Positions 1 to 9,437 are shown, counted from the stretch's first letter. The stretch: 64,000 bases of DNA from Myxococcales bacterium (GCA_002721815.1 PBLQ01000061.1:172905-236904), one strand, 5' to 3'. Program-made: numbers and translations. The notes: a model not told the origin generated them from the sequence alone.

Positions 1-15
1 GATTCCTTCTCTCAT
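1..15 (-). CDS. Start of a gene running off the left edge (possible response regulator)
   Basis: An ATG on the minus strand at 15-13 has an AAGG Shine-Dalgarno-like sequence about 8 bases upstream and reads M-R-E-G-I before the window ends. It lies downstream of, and in the same direction as, the sensor kinase ending at 124, so a partner response regulator is a natural guess. Only five codons are visible, so the function is inferred from position alone. Confidence 0.25.
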
Positions 16-25
16 GACTAAAACC

Positions 26-127
26 TTAAAAATCAGCAGATCGGGATTGATCTGTTGGCTGGGTTACGGGACGGGCTGCGACCCGGACCAGCGCCGAAAT
101 CCTAGGCAGCTCAAATGGCTTGGTCAA
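26..127 (-). pseudogene. Possible receiver-domain tail fragment
   Basis: Directly after the kinase stop, in a different frame, the minus strand encodes LTKPFELPRISALVRVAAR followed by a short tail and a TAA. The K-P-F motif followed by a helix of this type is the signature end (beta5-alpha5) of response regulator receiver domains. Only about 33 codons are open. The only possible start is a TTG that overlaps the kinase TGA, and the preceding ~90 residues of a receiver are absent. It may be a remnant of a deleted receiver domain, formerly fused to or following the kinase, or a chance match. Confidence 0.3.
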
Positions 128-2118
128 GGGGCTAAGCGGCTGTCTTCTTGAGGATTTTCGGCTGATTCGGCCTCTTCTTTTAAAAGGAAAGAAAAAGCCG
201 CCCCGCCGAGGTTGGAGTCCGAAATCTCGATTTCGCTGTTGTGTTCGCGAAGAATATCCCGGGTCAAGGTAAGCCCCAATCCGGTACCTTTCTTGCGTGT
301 GGTGAAAAAGGGGTTGAAGATTTTATCCTTATTTTCCGGCGGGATACCTGGACCAGTGTCATCGATGGTCACTCGGACCCCATTTGCTGAGGCAGCTGCG
401 GCAGAGAGCCGCACTGTGCCGCCTCTGCCAGCCACGGAAAGCGCATTTTGAAGCAGATTGAGGAGGGCTTGCCTCAAACGACCGGAATGAAAGGGCACTT
501 CAGCTAAATTTTGGCCCACCCTGAGTTCCAGCCGAACGCCATTTTGAGCCGCTTCTTCTTGGGAAAATGCGCACAAATCTGCCAAAAGATCCCCAATATC
601 TCCGAAATTTTCCTGGCCCGAGGGCAGCTTGGCCACTCTCAAGTAACCTTCTGTGATGGCTGTGAGACGATCAATTTCCCCAGAAACGGATTCCAAAACT
701 GAGCGGGCCTCTTGCCTTCTTTCCTCAGGCAGGGCCGGCAAGTCGTCTTCCAAAAGTTCGATATTGAGTCCAATGGCCGACAGCGGATTACGAATCTCAT
801 GGGTGATTTGTGCGGCGATGCGCCCGATGGCCGCCAATCGTTCTGATTCCACCAGTCGCTGTTTCGTGTTTTCTTGTTGGGTGACATCCTCTGCAAGGAC
901 CAGCACGTGCCCCGACGAAAAACCGGACGCATCCCGAATGGGCATGATGGCCACATCTAAAAGTCTGTCGTTTGTGTGGGTCGCGCGGTGCTGTCTGTTT
1001 TCGGAAGAAGACCGCACATGGGCCGCATCTTCGATGAGCTTCAGTCGACCTGCATCGCTGTGTGTCATGGCCAAGGGCTGTCCGGCCAGCTTCACCGGGG
1101 GCAGCCCGAAGAGGGACTGGGCTGCAGGGTTCACCAGCTGCACGTTGTCTGCATTGTCCAAAACCAAAATACCCACCTGAACCGAGCGGATAATATCTCC
1201 AAAAAAGTCGCGCAGTTCGGATATTTGATCGGTGTTCTGAGCCAGGGTGCTTTCGCGATCTTGGAGCGCTTTGGCCAAGTTGTTGAACTCGTTACTCAGC
1301 GCACCGAGGACGTCATTCGTTTCGACTCGTACTTGAACGTTGAGGTTGCCTTCTCGAATGGACTTGGCTGATTGCACCAAAACACTGAGCGGCGATAACG
1401 CTTTTTGAATCCACCAAAATCCGAAAAGGCTGGCTGCCAAAGCGATGCCCACCATGATCAGAAGGCTGAACAGATTGTCTTTTTCTTGTTGTGCAGTGAC
1501 CCGCAAGGTTTGACTGAGTTTGTTGTCTAAGGCGATGGACAGTCGCATTAATTGGGTGTGTAACGCTGCGTTTTTCGCTTTGTATTGCGCCCATTTTTCT
1601 GGGCTCATGTGGTTCAGACTCTCTTCGTTGACCACTTCTTGCTTGATTGAGTTGGGAGCCGCATCTTCTTTGGGGTCGTACTCCAGCAACTGCACGATAC
1701 TGACTTCGTATTCTTTTTGGAGCCGTTTTGTCGCCAAGACAGAGTTGTTCAGGCCGGTGAAAAAGGGCTTCTGCCTTTGGCCGAGGTCGGTTTTTTGAAT
1801 ATTTTTGATGGCCAAGAGCAGGGCATCTACTTTTTTGGGCAAACCGTCGGGGAAATTGGTGAGCAAATAGGTCCTGAGGTGTCGTTGTACCGCTGGGTTG
1901 GTTTCGGAGGTGATGCGGCGAACCCGTTCGTCTTGGACATCGGCGAGACTTTTGATTTGGGTGACCAAGCGATTGAGAGACAGGTAGCCATGGTGAACGC
2001 CATTTAACTCCTCAAAGGTCTGGTGCATCTGATAGGCCGCAGCCAGCCAAAAGACCAGGAACAGCCCGGCTATGGCCGCAAAACCAGCGCTTAATTTAGT
2101 GGTAATTCCCCAACGCAT
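124..2118 (-). CDS. Membrane sensor histidine kinase (HAMP-PAS-HisKA-HATPase)
   Basis: A 664-residue transmembrane sensor kinase. An N-terminal membrane helix (about residues 5-27) and a second helix (about 214-234) bracket a periplasmic sensing region. A HAMP linker (about 235-290), a PAS domain (about 300-410), a dimerisation/phosphoacceptor helix with HEIRNPL (His near residue 440) and an ATPase domain with LLNLLQNAL, DDTGPGIP, FFTTRKKGTGLGL follow. The layout resembles NtrB-like kinases that partner sigma-54 activators, although the sensed signal is unknown. The ATG at 2118 is preferred over the ATG at 2136 because AGGA lies 8 bases before it; an upstream extension to 2199 has no ribosome site. 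The next gene downstream begins at the window edge and could be its partner regulator. Confidence 0.9.
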   Translation of the reverse strand: MRWGITTKLSAGFAAIAGLFLVFWLAAAYQMHQTFEELNGVHHGYLSLNRLVTQIKSLADVQDERVRRITSETNPAVQRHLRTYLLTNFPDGLPKKVDALLLAIKNIQKTDLGQRQKPFFTGLNNSVLATKRLQKEYEVSIVQLLEYDPKEDAAPNSIKQEVVNEESLNHMSPEKWAQYKAKNAALHTQLMRLSIALDNKLSQTLRVTAQQEKDNLFSLLIMVGIALAASLFGFWWIQKALSPLSVLVQSAKSIREGNLNVQVRVETNDVLGALSNEFNNLAKALQDRESTLAQNTDQISELRDFFGDIIRSVQVGILVLDNADNVQLVNPAAQSLFGLPPVKLAGQPLAMTHSDAGRLKLIEDAAHVRSSSENRQHRATHTNDRLLDVAIMPIRDASGFSSGHVLVLAEDVTQQENTKQRLVESERLAAIGRIAAQITHEIRNPLSAIGLNIELLEDDLPALPEERRQEARSVLESVSGEIDRLTAITEGYLRVAKLPSGQENFGDIGDLLADLCAFSQEEAAQNGVRLELRVGQNLAEVPFHSGRLRQALLNLLQNALSVAGRGGTVRLSAAAASANGVRVTIDDTGPGIPPENKDKIFNPFFTTRKKGTGLGLTLTRDILREHNSEIEISDSNLGGAAFSFLLKEEAESAENPQEDSRLAP

Positions 2119-2309
2119 GATTGGTTTCCTACCCATTTTAAGGGGCAATGACCACCTTAACAGCCCAAAAATCAATCTTCGGGGCTTTTGGGCCCCCAAA
2201 TTATATCAAAATGTTTGAAAATCGGGTACTTGCCCCCTTGTCGACCTGTGGCCGGTCTGGCAAAACGATCGCCATGTTTAATCGAGACGCCTCTTTAGGG
2301 ATTTGCCAA

Positions 2310-3917
2310 ATGAAACAATCACGTTTTTTCGTTTCCCCCCTTTCCTTGTTGCTCACTGCGATTTTGTTGGTCGCAGGACCGACCCAAGCGCAAAGAGATG
2401 ATGATGACATTCTTTCGCCTGCGGATGATGACGCACTGTTTCCCCAAACCGGGCCCGAAAAAGTCAAAGAACTGGGCATCAAAATCGGTTTTTTCCCTTT
2501 GGTGGGCTTGGGCGATGCGGACAGCAAGTTAGGTAAAGAAATCAACAATGGCATTCGGCAAGAGCTTCGCGGTATTGGGGTGGACACCTACAAGCTCCGG
2601 TTGCCGGCGGCCAAACGCAGTAAAAGAGTGGGCAATGTGTCCATGGGCACGCATAAAACCAAACTCAAAGCGGCACAGAATTTTTTGCGGCGCGGAAAAA
2701 ACTCTTTAAAGAAATTGCGATTTAAGTCAGCCAATAAGTCTTTTCGCTCGGCGGTGAAACACTTTGAGGCAGGTGTCGGTGCGCTCAACTCCACGGATGA
2801 TGTGGTGACTGCATATTTGGGTTTGGCTGAGGCGGCGGCCCGGCAAGGGGTTGAGACGAAAACCATAAAGTACCTGCGCAAGGTGGCTGCCATCGCACCA
2901 GAGCTGAAAATGGACAGCAGCATTTACCCACCGCCTTTTATCCGCACGTTTCAATCGGCCCGTTACGATCTTTTCAAAGAGGGATTTGGCAGTCTCCTCA
3001 TCGATGAAAGCGCAGGCGGCGCCGAGGTGATGATCGATGGGCAAGTCATGGGAACCGCACCTTTGCGTGTTTCTGGTTTACCTTTCGGCAAACATTTTGT
3101 GAAGGTAACCTCTTTGAGAGGTACTTTTGCCAAGGTCATCGAATTAGGAGACTCAGAGATGACTTTATCCCCTCAGTTGTTGGGAGGCGCTGCATCGGGC
3201 CCTGTGGATGAAATGGCCAACAACAAACTTACACCAGCGGGTATCAAAAAGCTGGGCCGCATCATCCAGCAGTCCTCGCTGGACTACGGGGTGGTGGGTG
3301 TTTTCGCTGTTCAAGGAAATGAAGTTCCCACCAGCTTGATGATCATCAATCCCAAAGGCGGCGAGGTCATTCGGGTACCCAAGTTGGCTTTTGACGGTGA
3401 TCTTCTCAATCTATCCATTGAATCAGTGACGGTCCTCAATGCCATTCAAGATCTCAAGTCGGCACCCAACTTTTCGCCTATTGGCGACCGGCCTCTGTTA
3501 CGAGGTTTTTCCTCAGAAGGTTCTTTTGAACTCAGTGAGAAAAAGCTTCGATACCGCGCCAAGAAACCGCGTCGCCGTTTGGCGCGTGGCGGTGACTCAA
3601 GTGGTGGTACCCCCCGTCGTGGCTCTTTGGCCGATGACGATGGTGGCCGGATTATTGAGGGCGGGGGAAGTTCTGGGGGGCGTCGCAGCTCTTTGTTGGA
3701 CGAAGAGGAGGATACTTTTGGCCGTGAAACACGCCGAAACATCCTCGATGAGTCGAAACCGAAACCCATCACCGAAGAACCATGGTTTTGGCCCACCGTT
3801 ATCGGAGGCGGTTCGGTCATTGGCGTGGTGGGCTTGTCATCCGCTCTAATTGGCCTCGGCGTGGTTCCAAGTCCATTCCCTAAAGACAGTGTGGCCGTTG
3901 AAGTCACATTCCCATAA
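2310..3917 (+). CDS. PEGA-domain exported protein with C-terminal membrane segment
   Basis: A 535-residue protein with a signal peptide (MKQSRFF... ending near Ala-Gln-Ala-Gln), then an acidic stretch rich in Asp. A region resembling helical TPR-type repeats covers about residues 105-205. A PEGA domain follows (GGAEVMIDGQVMGTAPLRV), a fold common in surface and cell-wall proteins. Next come a long Ser/Gly/Arg-rich low-complexity segment and a hydrophobic segment near the C-terminus (PTVIGGGSVIGVVGLSSAL). The start at 2310 is chosen because it begins the signal peptide; the longer reading frame upstream has no signal-like sequence. The kelch lipoprotein gene starts 21 bases downstream, so the two are probably co-transcribed. 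The function is unknown; an envelope role is inferred. Confidence 0.8.
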   Translation: MKQSRFFVSPLSLLLTAILLVAGPTQAQRDDDDILSPADDDALFPQTGPEKVKELGIKIGFFPLVGLGDADSKLGKEINNGIRQELRGIGVDTYKLRLPAAKRSKRVGNVSMGTHKTKLKAAQNFLRRGKNSLKKLRFKSANKSFRSAVKHFEAGVGALNSTDDVVTAYLGLAEAAARQGVETKTIKYLRKVAAIAPELKMDSSIYPPPFIRTFQSARYDLFKEGFGSLLIDESAGGAEVMIDGQVMGTAPLRVSGLPFGKHFVKVTSLRGTFAKVIELGDSEMTLSPQLLGGAASGPVDEMANNKLTPAGIKKLGRIIQQSSLDYGVVGVFAVQGNEVPTSLMIINPKGGEVIRVPKLAFDGDLLNLSIESVTVLNAIQDLKSAPNFSPIGDRPLLRGFSSEGSFELSEKKLRYRAKKPRRRLARGGDSSGGTPRRGSLADDDGGRIIEGGGSSGGRRSSLLDEEEDTFGRETRRNILDESKPKPITEEPWFWPTVIGGGSVIGVVGLSSALIGLGVVPSPFPKDSVAVEVTFP

Positions 3918-3938
3918 AGGTTTCTGAAAGGTTGTCAG

Positions 3939-5495
3939 ATGCGTCAACGATTTTTTCTGTTTTCTGTTTTATTGACCATGATTGGGGCTTGCGCAAATCC
4001 AATTAAGGTAAATGTGTCGCTACAGGCGCCTTGTGACCAGCCGTCAGCGCTGTCTGGTGTATCCACTTACCGGGTCGTCGTTAATGATGGTGAAACCGTT
4101 TTGTCCGAGGGACAGTTCTCTTCCGATGAGCACAGCGGTGCAGCTTTTGATCAGTTGGCATTTGGTGAAAATATTCAAGTGTCTGTTGAAGGCTGGCAAG
4201 GACCCAATACCCCTGCCACAGTGGCTACCCCCTCAGCGGTGGTGGGCCGTACCCTTCCCATGAACCTCACAACTGAATCGGGTGCTGACGATTTGGAGCT
4301 TAAAGTACTCACCGGGACAACCAATTCATTTGGGACTGTGACCAGTGATGAAGGTGCCTGTCAGACCATCGCAGATGTGAATGGTCGTCATGGGCATACC
4401 TCTACTTATCTCCCCGCTCTCAACAAAGTGTTACTCGTAGGTGGTGCCGTGGTGGATCCTTCCAACGCAGCATCAGAAGCCTTTTTGAGCTCGGTCGAAT
4501 TATTTGACCCACTGACCGGTACGTTTGAAAAAATGCCCGCCATGGGACAGGTACGAGCCTATCACACCGCGACACTCCTCGACGATGGTACGGTCTTGGT
4601 TGTTGGCGGTTTTGGAAACGTCAATGGTATTCAGCAGCCGTTAGGCTCTTGGGTTCGAATCGACCCCACGCAAACTGAGGCTGCCACTGCTTACACGTTT
4701 GGGGCCATGGCCTCGGGGCAGGGCCGCGCGCATCACACTGCAACCCGTTTAGAGCCACTGCCTTCTTTGGTCGTTATCGCAGGCGGTTGTGTTGACAGCG
4801 GCTGTACGCCTAACAGTGTTTCAGCCTCCGCGATGGCCTCGGGCCGCGAGTTCAACAGTATCGAAGTTTTTGATGCCACGACGAATATGGTTACCGTCGC
4901 CAGTGTGGCGTTACAGCATCCCCGTTCCATGCATGCTGCATCTTATTTGGGCAGCGGATTCATTTTATTCACGGGTGGTGTTGGCGTGGGTGGCGTTGCT
5001 GAATGCAACGTTGAACTATTTAACTACTCCGCTTCGACCATTGTGGACAGTGGCGTTTTGCCAGAGTGTCCGCACTTACACCAGCAAGTGACCTTGAGTG
5101 ACGATTCGGCGATGCTGGTGGGCGGTGAAATCTTTTCTGGAAATGCCACGTCGGAAAGTAACCGCGTTTACATTTGGCGCAACGGTTCTATTGAGACCAA
5201 TGTGATCACCATGGTGACTGCGCGCTCTAAACACCAAGCTGTTCTTTTAGACAACGGCTCCATTATGGTGGTGGGTGGCATGCGGGTGGCCGGCGGCGCT
5301 GTGGCGGAACTGATTTCCTATGAGGCAGCCGTGGGTGGCTATACCGTCTCTTCGGTGGTCCTACCTCCAGCACAATCCAGAGATTGGTTGAGCGCGGTGA
5401 AGTTACCCAGCAACCAAGTGTTGATAACGGGTGGGATTACAGCTGTTGACCCCATCACAACTGTGAGATCGGCCGAAATCTTTTTTGGGCCTTAG
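3939..5495 (+). CDS. Kelch-repeat lipoprotein
   Basis: A 518-residue predicted lipoprotein; the signal peptide ends in the lipobox IGAC with Cys at residue 18. From about residue 140 there are repeated kelch-like blades, each with a hydrophobic run followed by GG: KVLLVGGAV, TVLVVGGFG, SLVVIAGGC, FILFTGGVG, SAMLVGGEI, SIMVVGGMR and QVLITGGIT. About seven blades would close a beta-propeller. The N-terminal ~120 residues look like an immunoglobulin-like or other beta domain. AAAGG precedes the start. It follows the PEGA gene closely and likely shares its transcript. Kelch propellers bind proteins or sugars, but no ligand can be read from the sequence. Confidence 0.85.
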   Translation: MRQRFFLFSVLLTMIGACANPIKVNVSLQAPCDQPSALSGVSTYRVVVNDGETVLSEGQFSSDEHSGAAFDQLAFGENIQVSVEGWQGPNTPATVATPSAVVGRTLPMNLTTESGADDLELKVLTGTTNSFGTVTSDEGACQTIADVNGRHGHTSTYLPALNKVLLVGGAVVDPSNAASEAFLSSVELFDPLTGTFEKMPAMGQVRAYHTATLLDDGTVLVVGGFGNVNGIQQPLGSWVRIDPTQTEAATAYTFGAMASGQGRAHHTATRLEPLPSLVVIAGGCVDSGCTPNSVSASAMASGREFNSIEVFDATTNMVTVASVALQHPRSMHAASYLGSGFILFTGGVGVGGVAECNVELFNYSASTIVDSGVLPECPHLHQQVTLSDDSAMLVGGEIFSGNATSESNRVYIWRNGSIETNVITMVTARSKHQAVLLDNGSIMVVGGMRVAGGAVAELISYEAAVGGYTVSSVVLPPAQSRDWLSAVKLPSNQVLITGGITAVDPITTVRSAEIFFGP

Positions 5496-5508
5496 GACTG
5501 GGCGCGTC

Positions 5509-7032
5509 TTAGTCGCTGTTCACATTCTTGAGCATTTCAATGAACGGGGTGCGCCAGTTTACAGCGGTGAGCTCAGGGTTGGGATCCATTCTGGAGAAGG
5601 GGAAACCATCTCCGCCTCGGTACATAAATTCATTGATAATGACTCGAACCTTTTTGTCATCTTCAATGGGGTTACCCACCCGGTCCAATAATTGGGTGAT
5701 CGTTTTTTTACCATCCTCGCTCTCGTGTACCGAATACATCACGCCAGCGGACAGACTTTCTTTTTTGAGTAAGACTTCTTTAAGTTCTGCGCCGGTGATG
5801 TGCACTGCGATGAGGGTATTTTCGAATGGCAATACTGAAATAACGTCGCTGACCCTCACGTCTCCCCGGTGCAGGTCTTGCCGAATGGCACCACGGTTGG
5901 TGATGGCGGCATCTGCTTTGGGAAAGAAATTCAACCAACTCTCCACCACTGCGCGGCCGAGTTCACCATCTTTTCGAAGAAGATCGTTCTCTAGCTTCGT
6001 GAGGTACGTTTTGGCGTAGGTATCTATTTGTGCGTGTGCATCATCAATTAGACTTTGAATCGCTTGGTGTGATTCTTGTTGAGCTTCATCGGTATCGAGG
6101 TGAACCACTTCAACTGCGCGGTGCAGTAGAGCGTTGTTTTTGTAGTGCAGATCAATGCGGCAGTAATTGCGCATGTAAGCGCCTGCATTGCAGATAATAA
6201 CGTCGTCATCAAAATTTTCTGGGGTGCCAGGGTCAAAGATTTCTTTGTGTGAGCGATGAGCGTGGCCAAGGCCTAAAATTCGAACACCAAGTTTACTGAG
6301 GGTCAGGACAATGTGACTGAGTTCCTCGTCAGGATGGTCGTGAATCAGAACTGCGATATCTTTTGCGCCTTCTTGACGCATGATTGGCACGTACTTTTTT
6401 ATGCCCTGGACGTAGTCAGTGAACTCAAGACCCACAAGGTTTTTGAGGTCTGTGGTCTCTGGTGTTTTCTTATTCGCAAAACCCAAGATGCCGATTTTGA
6501 CGCCATCAACATTGATGATTTGGTAGGGTTTGGACCAAGGTGGGTGGTCTTTGGTCTTGGACAAATGCAGATTGGCAGCCAAATAAGGAAATGTGGAATT
6601 TTTTATGTTAGCTGTGAGCTGGTCTTGACCAAAATCGAAATCATGATTTCCAATCACCGCGCCTTTATAATCAAGCGCATTCATGGTTTTCACCATGGGC
6701 TCCCCTTTGAGCAGCGTACTGAGGTAAGGGCCGGTCCACATATCTCCGATGCTGTACAACAGCACATTCTCTGGTTTGATGTCTTTTCGTTCTTCGGCCA
6801 AATGTGCGGCCAAAGAAACACTGCCCCCAACTTTCGTCCCGCCTTTTCCTCGGCCAGGTTCGAGCCATCCGTGTTCGTCTGTGGTGAGTAAAAGCCGAAC
6901 TTTCGCTTCCCCGCTAGGGTTCACCTTGCCTGTGGTTTCGGTTTGGACCTTTTCCCCACTGGATTTACAGCTCGGCAGTAAGGCCATCGCGGCCATGATG
7001 AGCGGCAAAAACATCCATTTGACGTGCGGCAT
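5509..7032 (-). CDS. 5'-nucleotidase / UshA-like metallophosphatase lipoprotein
   Basis: A 507-residue member of the UshA/5'-nucleotidase family, which hydrolyses nucleotides or related phosphoesters outside the cytoplasm. Its lipobox LPSC (Cys22) predicts membrane anchoring. The N-terminal metallophosphatase domain shows the metal ligands TTDEHG, GDMW, GNHDFDFG and a GHAH motif. The C-terminal domain (about 340-500) matches the 5'-nucleotidase substrate-binding domain, including TNRGAIR and VLPFENTL. AAGGGGAG precedes the ATG. It lies 15 bases downstream of trmB on the same strand and is probably co-transcribed. The exact substrate cannot be told from sequence. Confidence 0.9.
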   Translation of the reverse strand: MPHVKWMFLPLIMAAMALLPSCKSSGEKVQTETTGKVNPSGEAKVRLLLTTDEHGWLEPGRGKGGTKVGGSVSLAAHLAEERKDIKPENVLLYSIGDMWTGPYLSTLLKGEPMVKTMNALDYKGAVIGNHDFDFGQDQLTANIKNSTFPYLAANLHLSKTKDHPPWSKPYQIINVDGVKIGILGFANKKTPETTDLKNLVGLEFTDYVQGIKKYVPIMRQEGAKDIAVLIHDHPDEELSHIVLTLSKLGVRILGLGHAHRSHKEIFDPGTPENFDDDVIICNAGAYMRNYCRIDLHYKNNALLHRAVEVVHLDTDEAQQESHQAIQSLIDDAHAQIDTYAKTYLTKLENDLLRKDGELGRAVVESWLNFFPKADAAITNRGAIRQDLHRGDVRVSDVISVLPFENTLIAVHITGAELKEVLLKKESLSAGVMYSVHESEDGKKTITQLLDRVGNPIEDDKKVRVIINEFMYRGGDGFPFSRMDPNPELTAVNWRTPFIEMLKNVNSD

Positions 7033-7047
7033 ACTTAACGGCTCCCC

Positions 7048-7704
7048 TTAATTATGGGTTTTTTCATATAAAACCCGAAAGATGGGTATCTCCTGGGTAA
7101 CACATTTCTTTTCCCGATGCGACCTTGCGCCACTGGGATTATACGGGAAAAGACGAAAAGGGCCCATTTTGTTACGCAGTTGCGGAATTGGTTCGAAAGC
7201 CTCCATATAGCCCTCAAGCAGTGATGCCACGTCGGTTTGGATGAGCAGATGCCCCCCAGGGACAAGACGGGAAACAAACAGGTCCGCAAATACATCATTC
7301 ACAATGCGACGTTTGGCGTGCTTTTTTTTCCACCAGGGGTCAGGAAAATTGATGAAGATATTATGTAAGGATGCCTCTGGGAACAGGCCGCCGGTGAGCC
7401 ACCAGGCATTTCCATGTAAGGCGCAAGCATTTGGAATTGCATTCTTTTTTATGTTTTTTTGGGCCATGGCCACGTGGCGCCGCTTCCATTCAATCCCCAC
7501 AATATTGTGCGTGGGCTTCGCTGCCGCTCTTTCCAGGAAAAAATGGGGCCTGCCAAACCCGATCTCGAGCTCTAAAGGCTGCTCATGGGCGAAAACCTGG
7601 TCCCAATTGGGGGGGGCAGGGAACAAGCCCGGCCTGACCCGCGGTACTTGATGAAGTTCCTTGCCATCCAATGACCCTGTTTCGTTGTCTACCGGTTGCA
7701 CCAT
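7048..7704 (-). CDS. trmB: tRNA (guanine-N7-)-methyltransferase
   Basis: TrmB methylates N7 of G46 in the variable loop of tRNAs using S-adenosylmethionine. The sequence shows the SAM motif LELEIGFGRPHFFLERA, the family motif NFPDPWWKKKHAKRR and LIQTDV, all in the expected order. Length is about 218 residues if the ATG at 7704 is used, typical of the family; the frame is open up to 7818. No strong ribosome site marks either start, so the 5' end is uncertain. It is divergent from, and possibly overlaps, the neighbouring metallophosphoesterase gene. Confidence 0.93.
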   Translation of the reverse strand: MVQPVDNETGSLDGKELHQVPRVRPGLFPAPPNWDQVFAHEQPLELEIGFGRPHFFLERAAAKPTHNIVGIEWKRRHVAMAQKNIKKNAIPNACALHGNAWWLTGGLFPEASLHNIFINFPDPWWKKKHAKRRIVNDVFADLFVSRLVPGGHLLIQTDVASLLEGYMEAFEPIPQLRNKMGPFRLFPYNPSGARSHREKKCVTQEIPIFRVLYEKTHN

Positions 7705-7762
7705 GGTTCGTAAGTTGGCATGGCCTAACTCTGTTTTCAAGCAAGGTTCTAAGGGTTTCACA

Positions 7763-8458
7763 TTGGCTGTATTCGGAATTAGCGATTTGCATCTGTCTTT
7801 TGGCACAGATAAACCCATGGATGTTTTTGGGCCCCATTGGCAGGGTCATGCAGCCAAGATGGCGGCTAATTGGGACGCAATGGTGGGACCAGAGGACATT
7901 GTTTTATGCCCGGGGGATCTCAGTTGGGCCATGACCCTGGATGAGGCCCAAGCAGACTTATCTTGGATTGGCGCGCGGCCTGGTAAAAAAATTCTCGGCC
8001 GCGGAAATCACGACTACTGGTGGAGCGGCATTGGTAAGGTGAGGGCAGCACTTCCGCCGAATTGCTGGGCGTTGCAAAACGATGCCATCGATATGGGTGA
8101 AGTGGTGATCGCAGGCTCGCGACTGTGGTCTGGCCCCCACGCGCTGGACTTTAAAGCCCAAGATCAAAAAATCTATGATCGGGAGTTGGCTCGATTGGAA
8201 TTGTCACTGAAGCATGCCCAAAAGATTGCGGATGGCAAAACCATCATTGCCTCAGTTCATTATCCTCCCTTCGGGGCCAAAGGTCAGCCGACTCATTTTG
8301 TGCCGTTGCTTCATGAATATGGGGTGACCTTGTGTGTCTATGGGCATCTACACGGACATCATTCACACCGCTCGGCGAGCCAAGGACAGATTGACGGAAT
8401 CAACTACAAGCTCATTGCTTGTGATTACCTCAACTTCGCCCCCATTGAATTGATGTAA
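7763..8458 (+). CDS. Metallophosphoesterase (calcineurin-like)
   Basis: About 231 residues with all five blocks of a binuclear metallophosphoesterase: ISDLHLS, CPGDLSWA, GRGNHDYWW, ASVHYPP and YGHLHGHH. The fold hydrolyses phosphomono- or diesters; the particular substrate is not evident. A TTG start at 7763 is chosen because AAGGG lies about 7 bases upstream and the protein then begins just before the first metal-binding strand. An ATG at 7703 is possible but would coincide exactly with the opposite-strand trmB start. It is followed by the convergent RayT-like gene. Confidence 0.85.
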   Translation: MAVFGISDLHLSFGTDKPMDVFGPHWQGHAAKMAANWDAMVGPEDIVLCPGDLSWAMTLDEAQADLSWIGARPGKKILGRGNHDYWWSGIGKVRAALPPNCWALQNDAIDMGEVVIAGSRLWSGPHALDFKAQDQKIYDRELARLELSLKHAQKIADGKTIIASVHYPPFGAKGQPTHFVPLLHEYGVTLCVYGHLHGHHSHRSASQGQIDGINYKLIACDYLNFAPIELM

Positions 8459-8489
8459 ATCTGGTTGCTGGCAAGTGGTTAGAATGGCT

Positions 8490-9437
8490 TCAGGTGTGCA
8501 ATGTTTCAGGGACCAAAGCGTTGTATAATTCTTGAAAGACCTCATCTCTTTGAAGATCTTCTTCGCCCTGTGCATACAGCCTTGATATTTGACTTTTGTT
8601 ACGATTGAGCAAACGCGCTAAATCACTCCGTCGATGTCCACCCGTGCGCAGTGCCGCGGTGACAAGCAAGCGTCGGGCCATGACCAACCGGCCGTGTCGC
8701 GATGCACTTGTGAGCGTCGTGCTCGAAACTTGTAACAGAAGACAGGTTTCTTCCAAAAGGGAATCTAAGGAAAACAACGCGCGTTGTGGCGACGGACTTT
8801 TGGGTGCATCCAGACCCAAAAAATTAACAAGGTCTGCGGGCAAATGAACCCCCGGAATGACTTCGGTCATGTCCGCCAAATCGGTATCGAGGGCCGCGGA
8901 TTCAACAAATCGAGAAAACGCTTTCTGTGCCACAGGGACCGATTCATTGAATTGTGCCAGCACGGGTTGCAGATTGAGCCAGTGGCGCCAGGGATGATCT
9001 TGATTCACGTAGGCTCGGTGAGAGGAAAACCTTGGCGCAATGGTCGAGCGAAATTTACCCGTTCGCACTGGATACAGATGCACCTCCCTCACCGCTTCGG
9101 CCAAATGAAAGGGCGCAAAAAGAATCGAGCGAAATCGTCCCGCAAACAAGGCGCCCCGATGTCCATATTTCCGATTCATCAAACGGGTATGCCGTCCGTG
9201 TAAACTTTGGATATTGGGTGCCAGGGCTCGCTTGTTCGGTTGGACCACCAAGCGCAGGCTGTTGTTTTGCAAGCAAAAGCCAAAAACCTGTAGGTGCTCT
9301 TCGCGGACCTTTTGTTCCAAGGCCTGTAAATACAAATGAAAATCAGTTTCTTCTTCAAAAAGTGCACGCTCTGCAACACTTTGTGCAAAAATGAGGTATG
9401 GATAGCCTTGTAGTTTTTTACGGTAGGAGCGCGCCAT
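8490..9437 (-). CDS. REP-associated tyrosine transposase relative, catalytic residues lost
   Basis: A 315-residue protein with the N-terminal Y1/HUH fold of REP-associated transposases (RAYT) and a C-terminal helix-turn-helix region (about 225-305) resembling a DnaA-type DNA-binding domain. The family landmarks align: CLQNNSLRLVV stands where CLMPNHxHLLV is expected, and AVREVHLYPVRTG where SRYIHLNPVRAG is expected. Thus both HUH histidines (here Ser60 and Arg62) and the catalytic Tyr (here Glu118) are replaced. The frame is intact and long, which argues against simple decay and for a DNA-binding or domesticated role. No REP palindromes were recognised beside it. Its ATG overlaps the divergent lipoprotein start. 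Confidence 0.75.
   Translation of the reverse strand: MARSYRKKLQGYPYLIFAQSVAERALFEEETDFHLYLQALEQKVREEHLQVFGFCLQNNSLRLVVQPNKRALAPNIQSLHGRHTRLMNRKYGHRGALFAGRFRSILFAPFHLAEAVREVHLYPVRTGKFRSTIAPRFSSHRAYVNQDHPWRHWLNLQPVLAQFNESVPVAQKAFSRFVESAALDTDLADMTEVIPGVHLPADLVNFLGLDAPKSPSPQRALFSLDSLLEETCLLLQVSSTTLTSASRHGRLVMARRLLVTAALRTGGHRRSDLARLLNRNKSQISRLYAQGEEDLQRDEVFQELYNALVPETLHT

Noticed and set aside
653-1180. 175-residue ORF opposite the sensor kinase
   Set aside because: Lies entirely within the kinase gene on the other strand; Ser/Arg-rich shadow without start signals.
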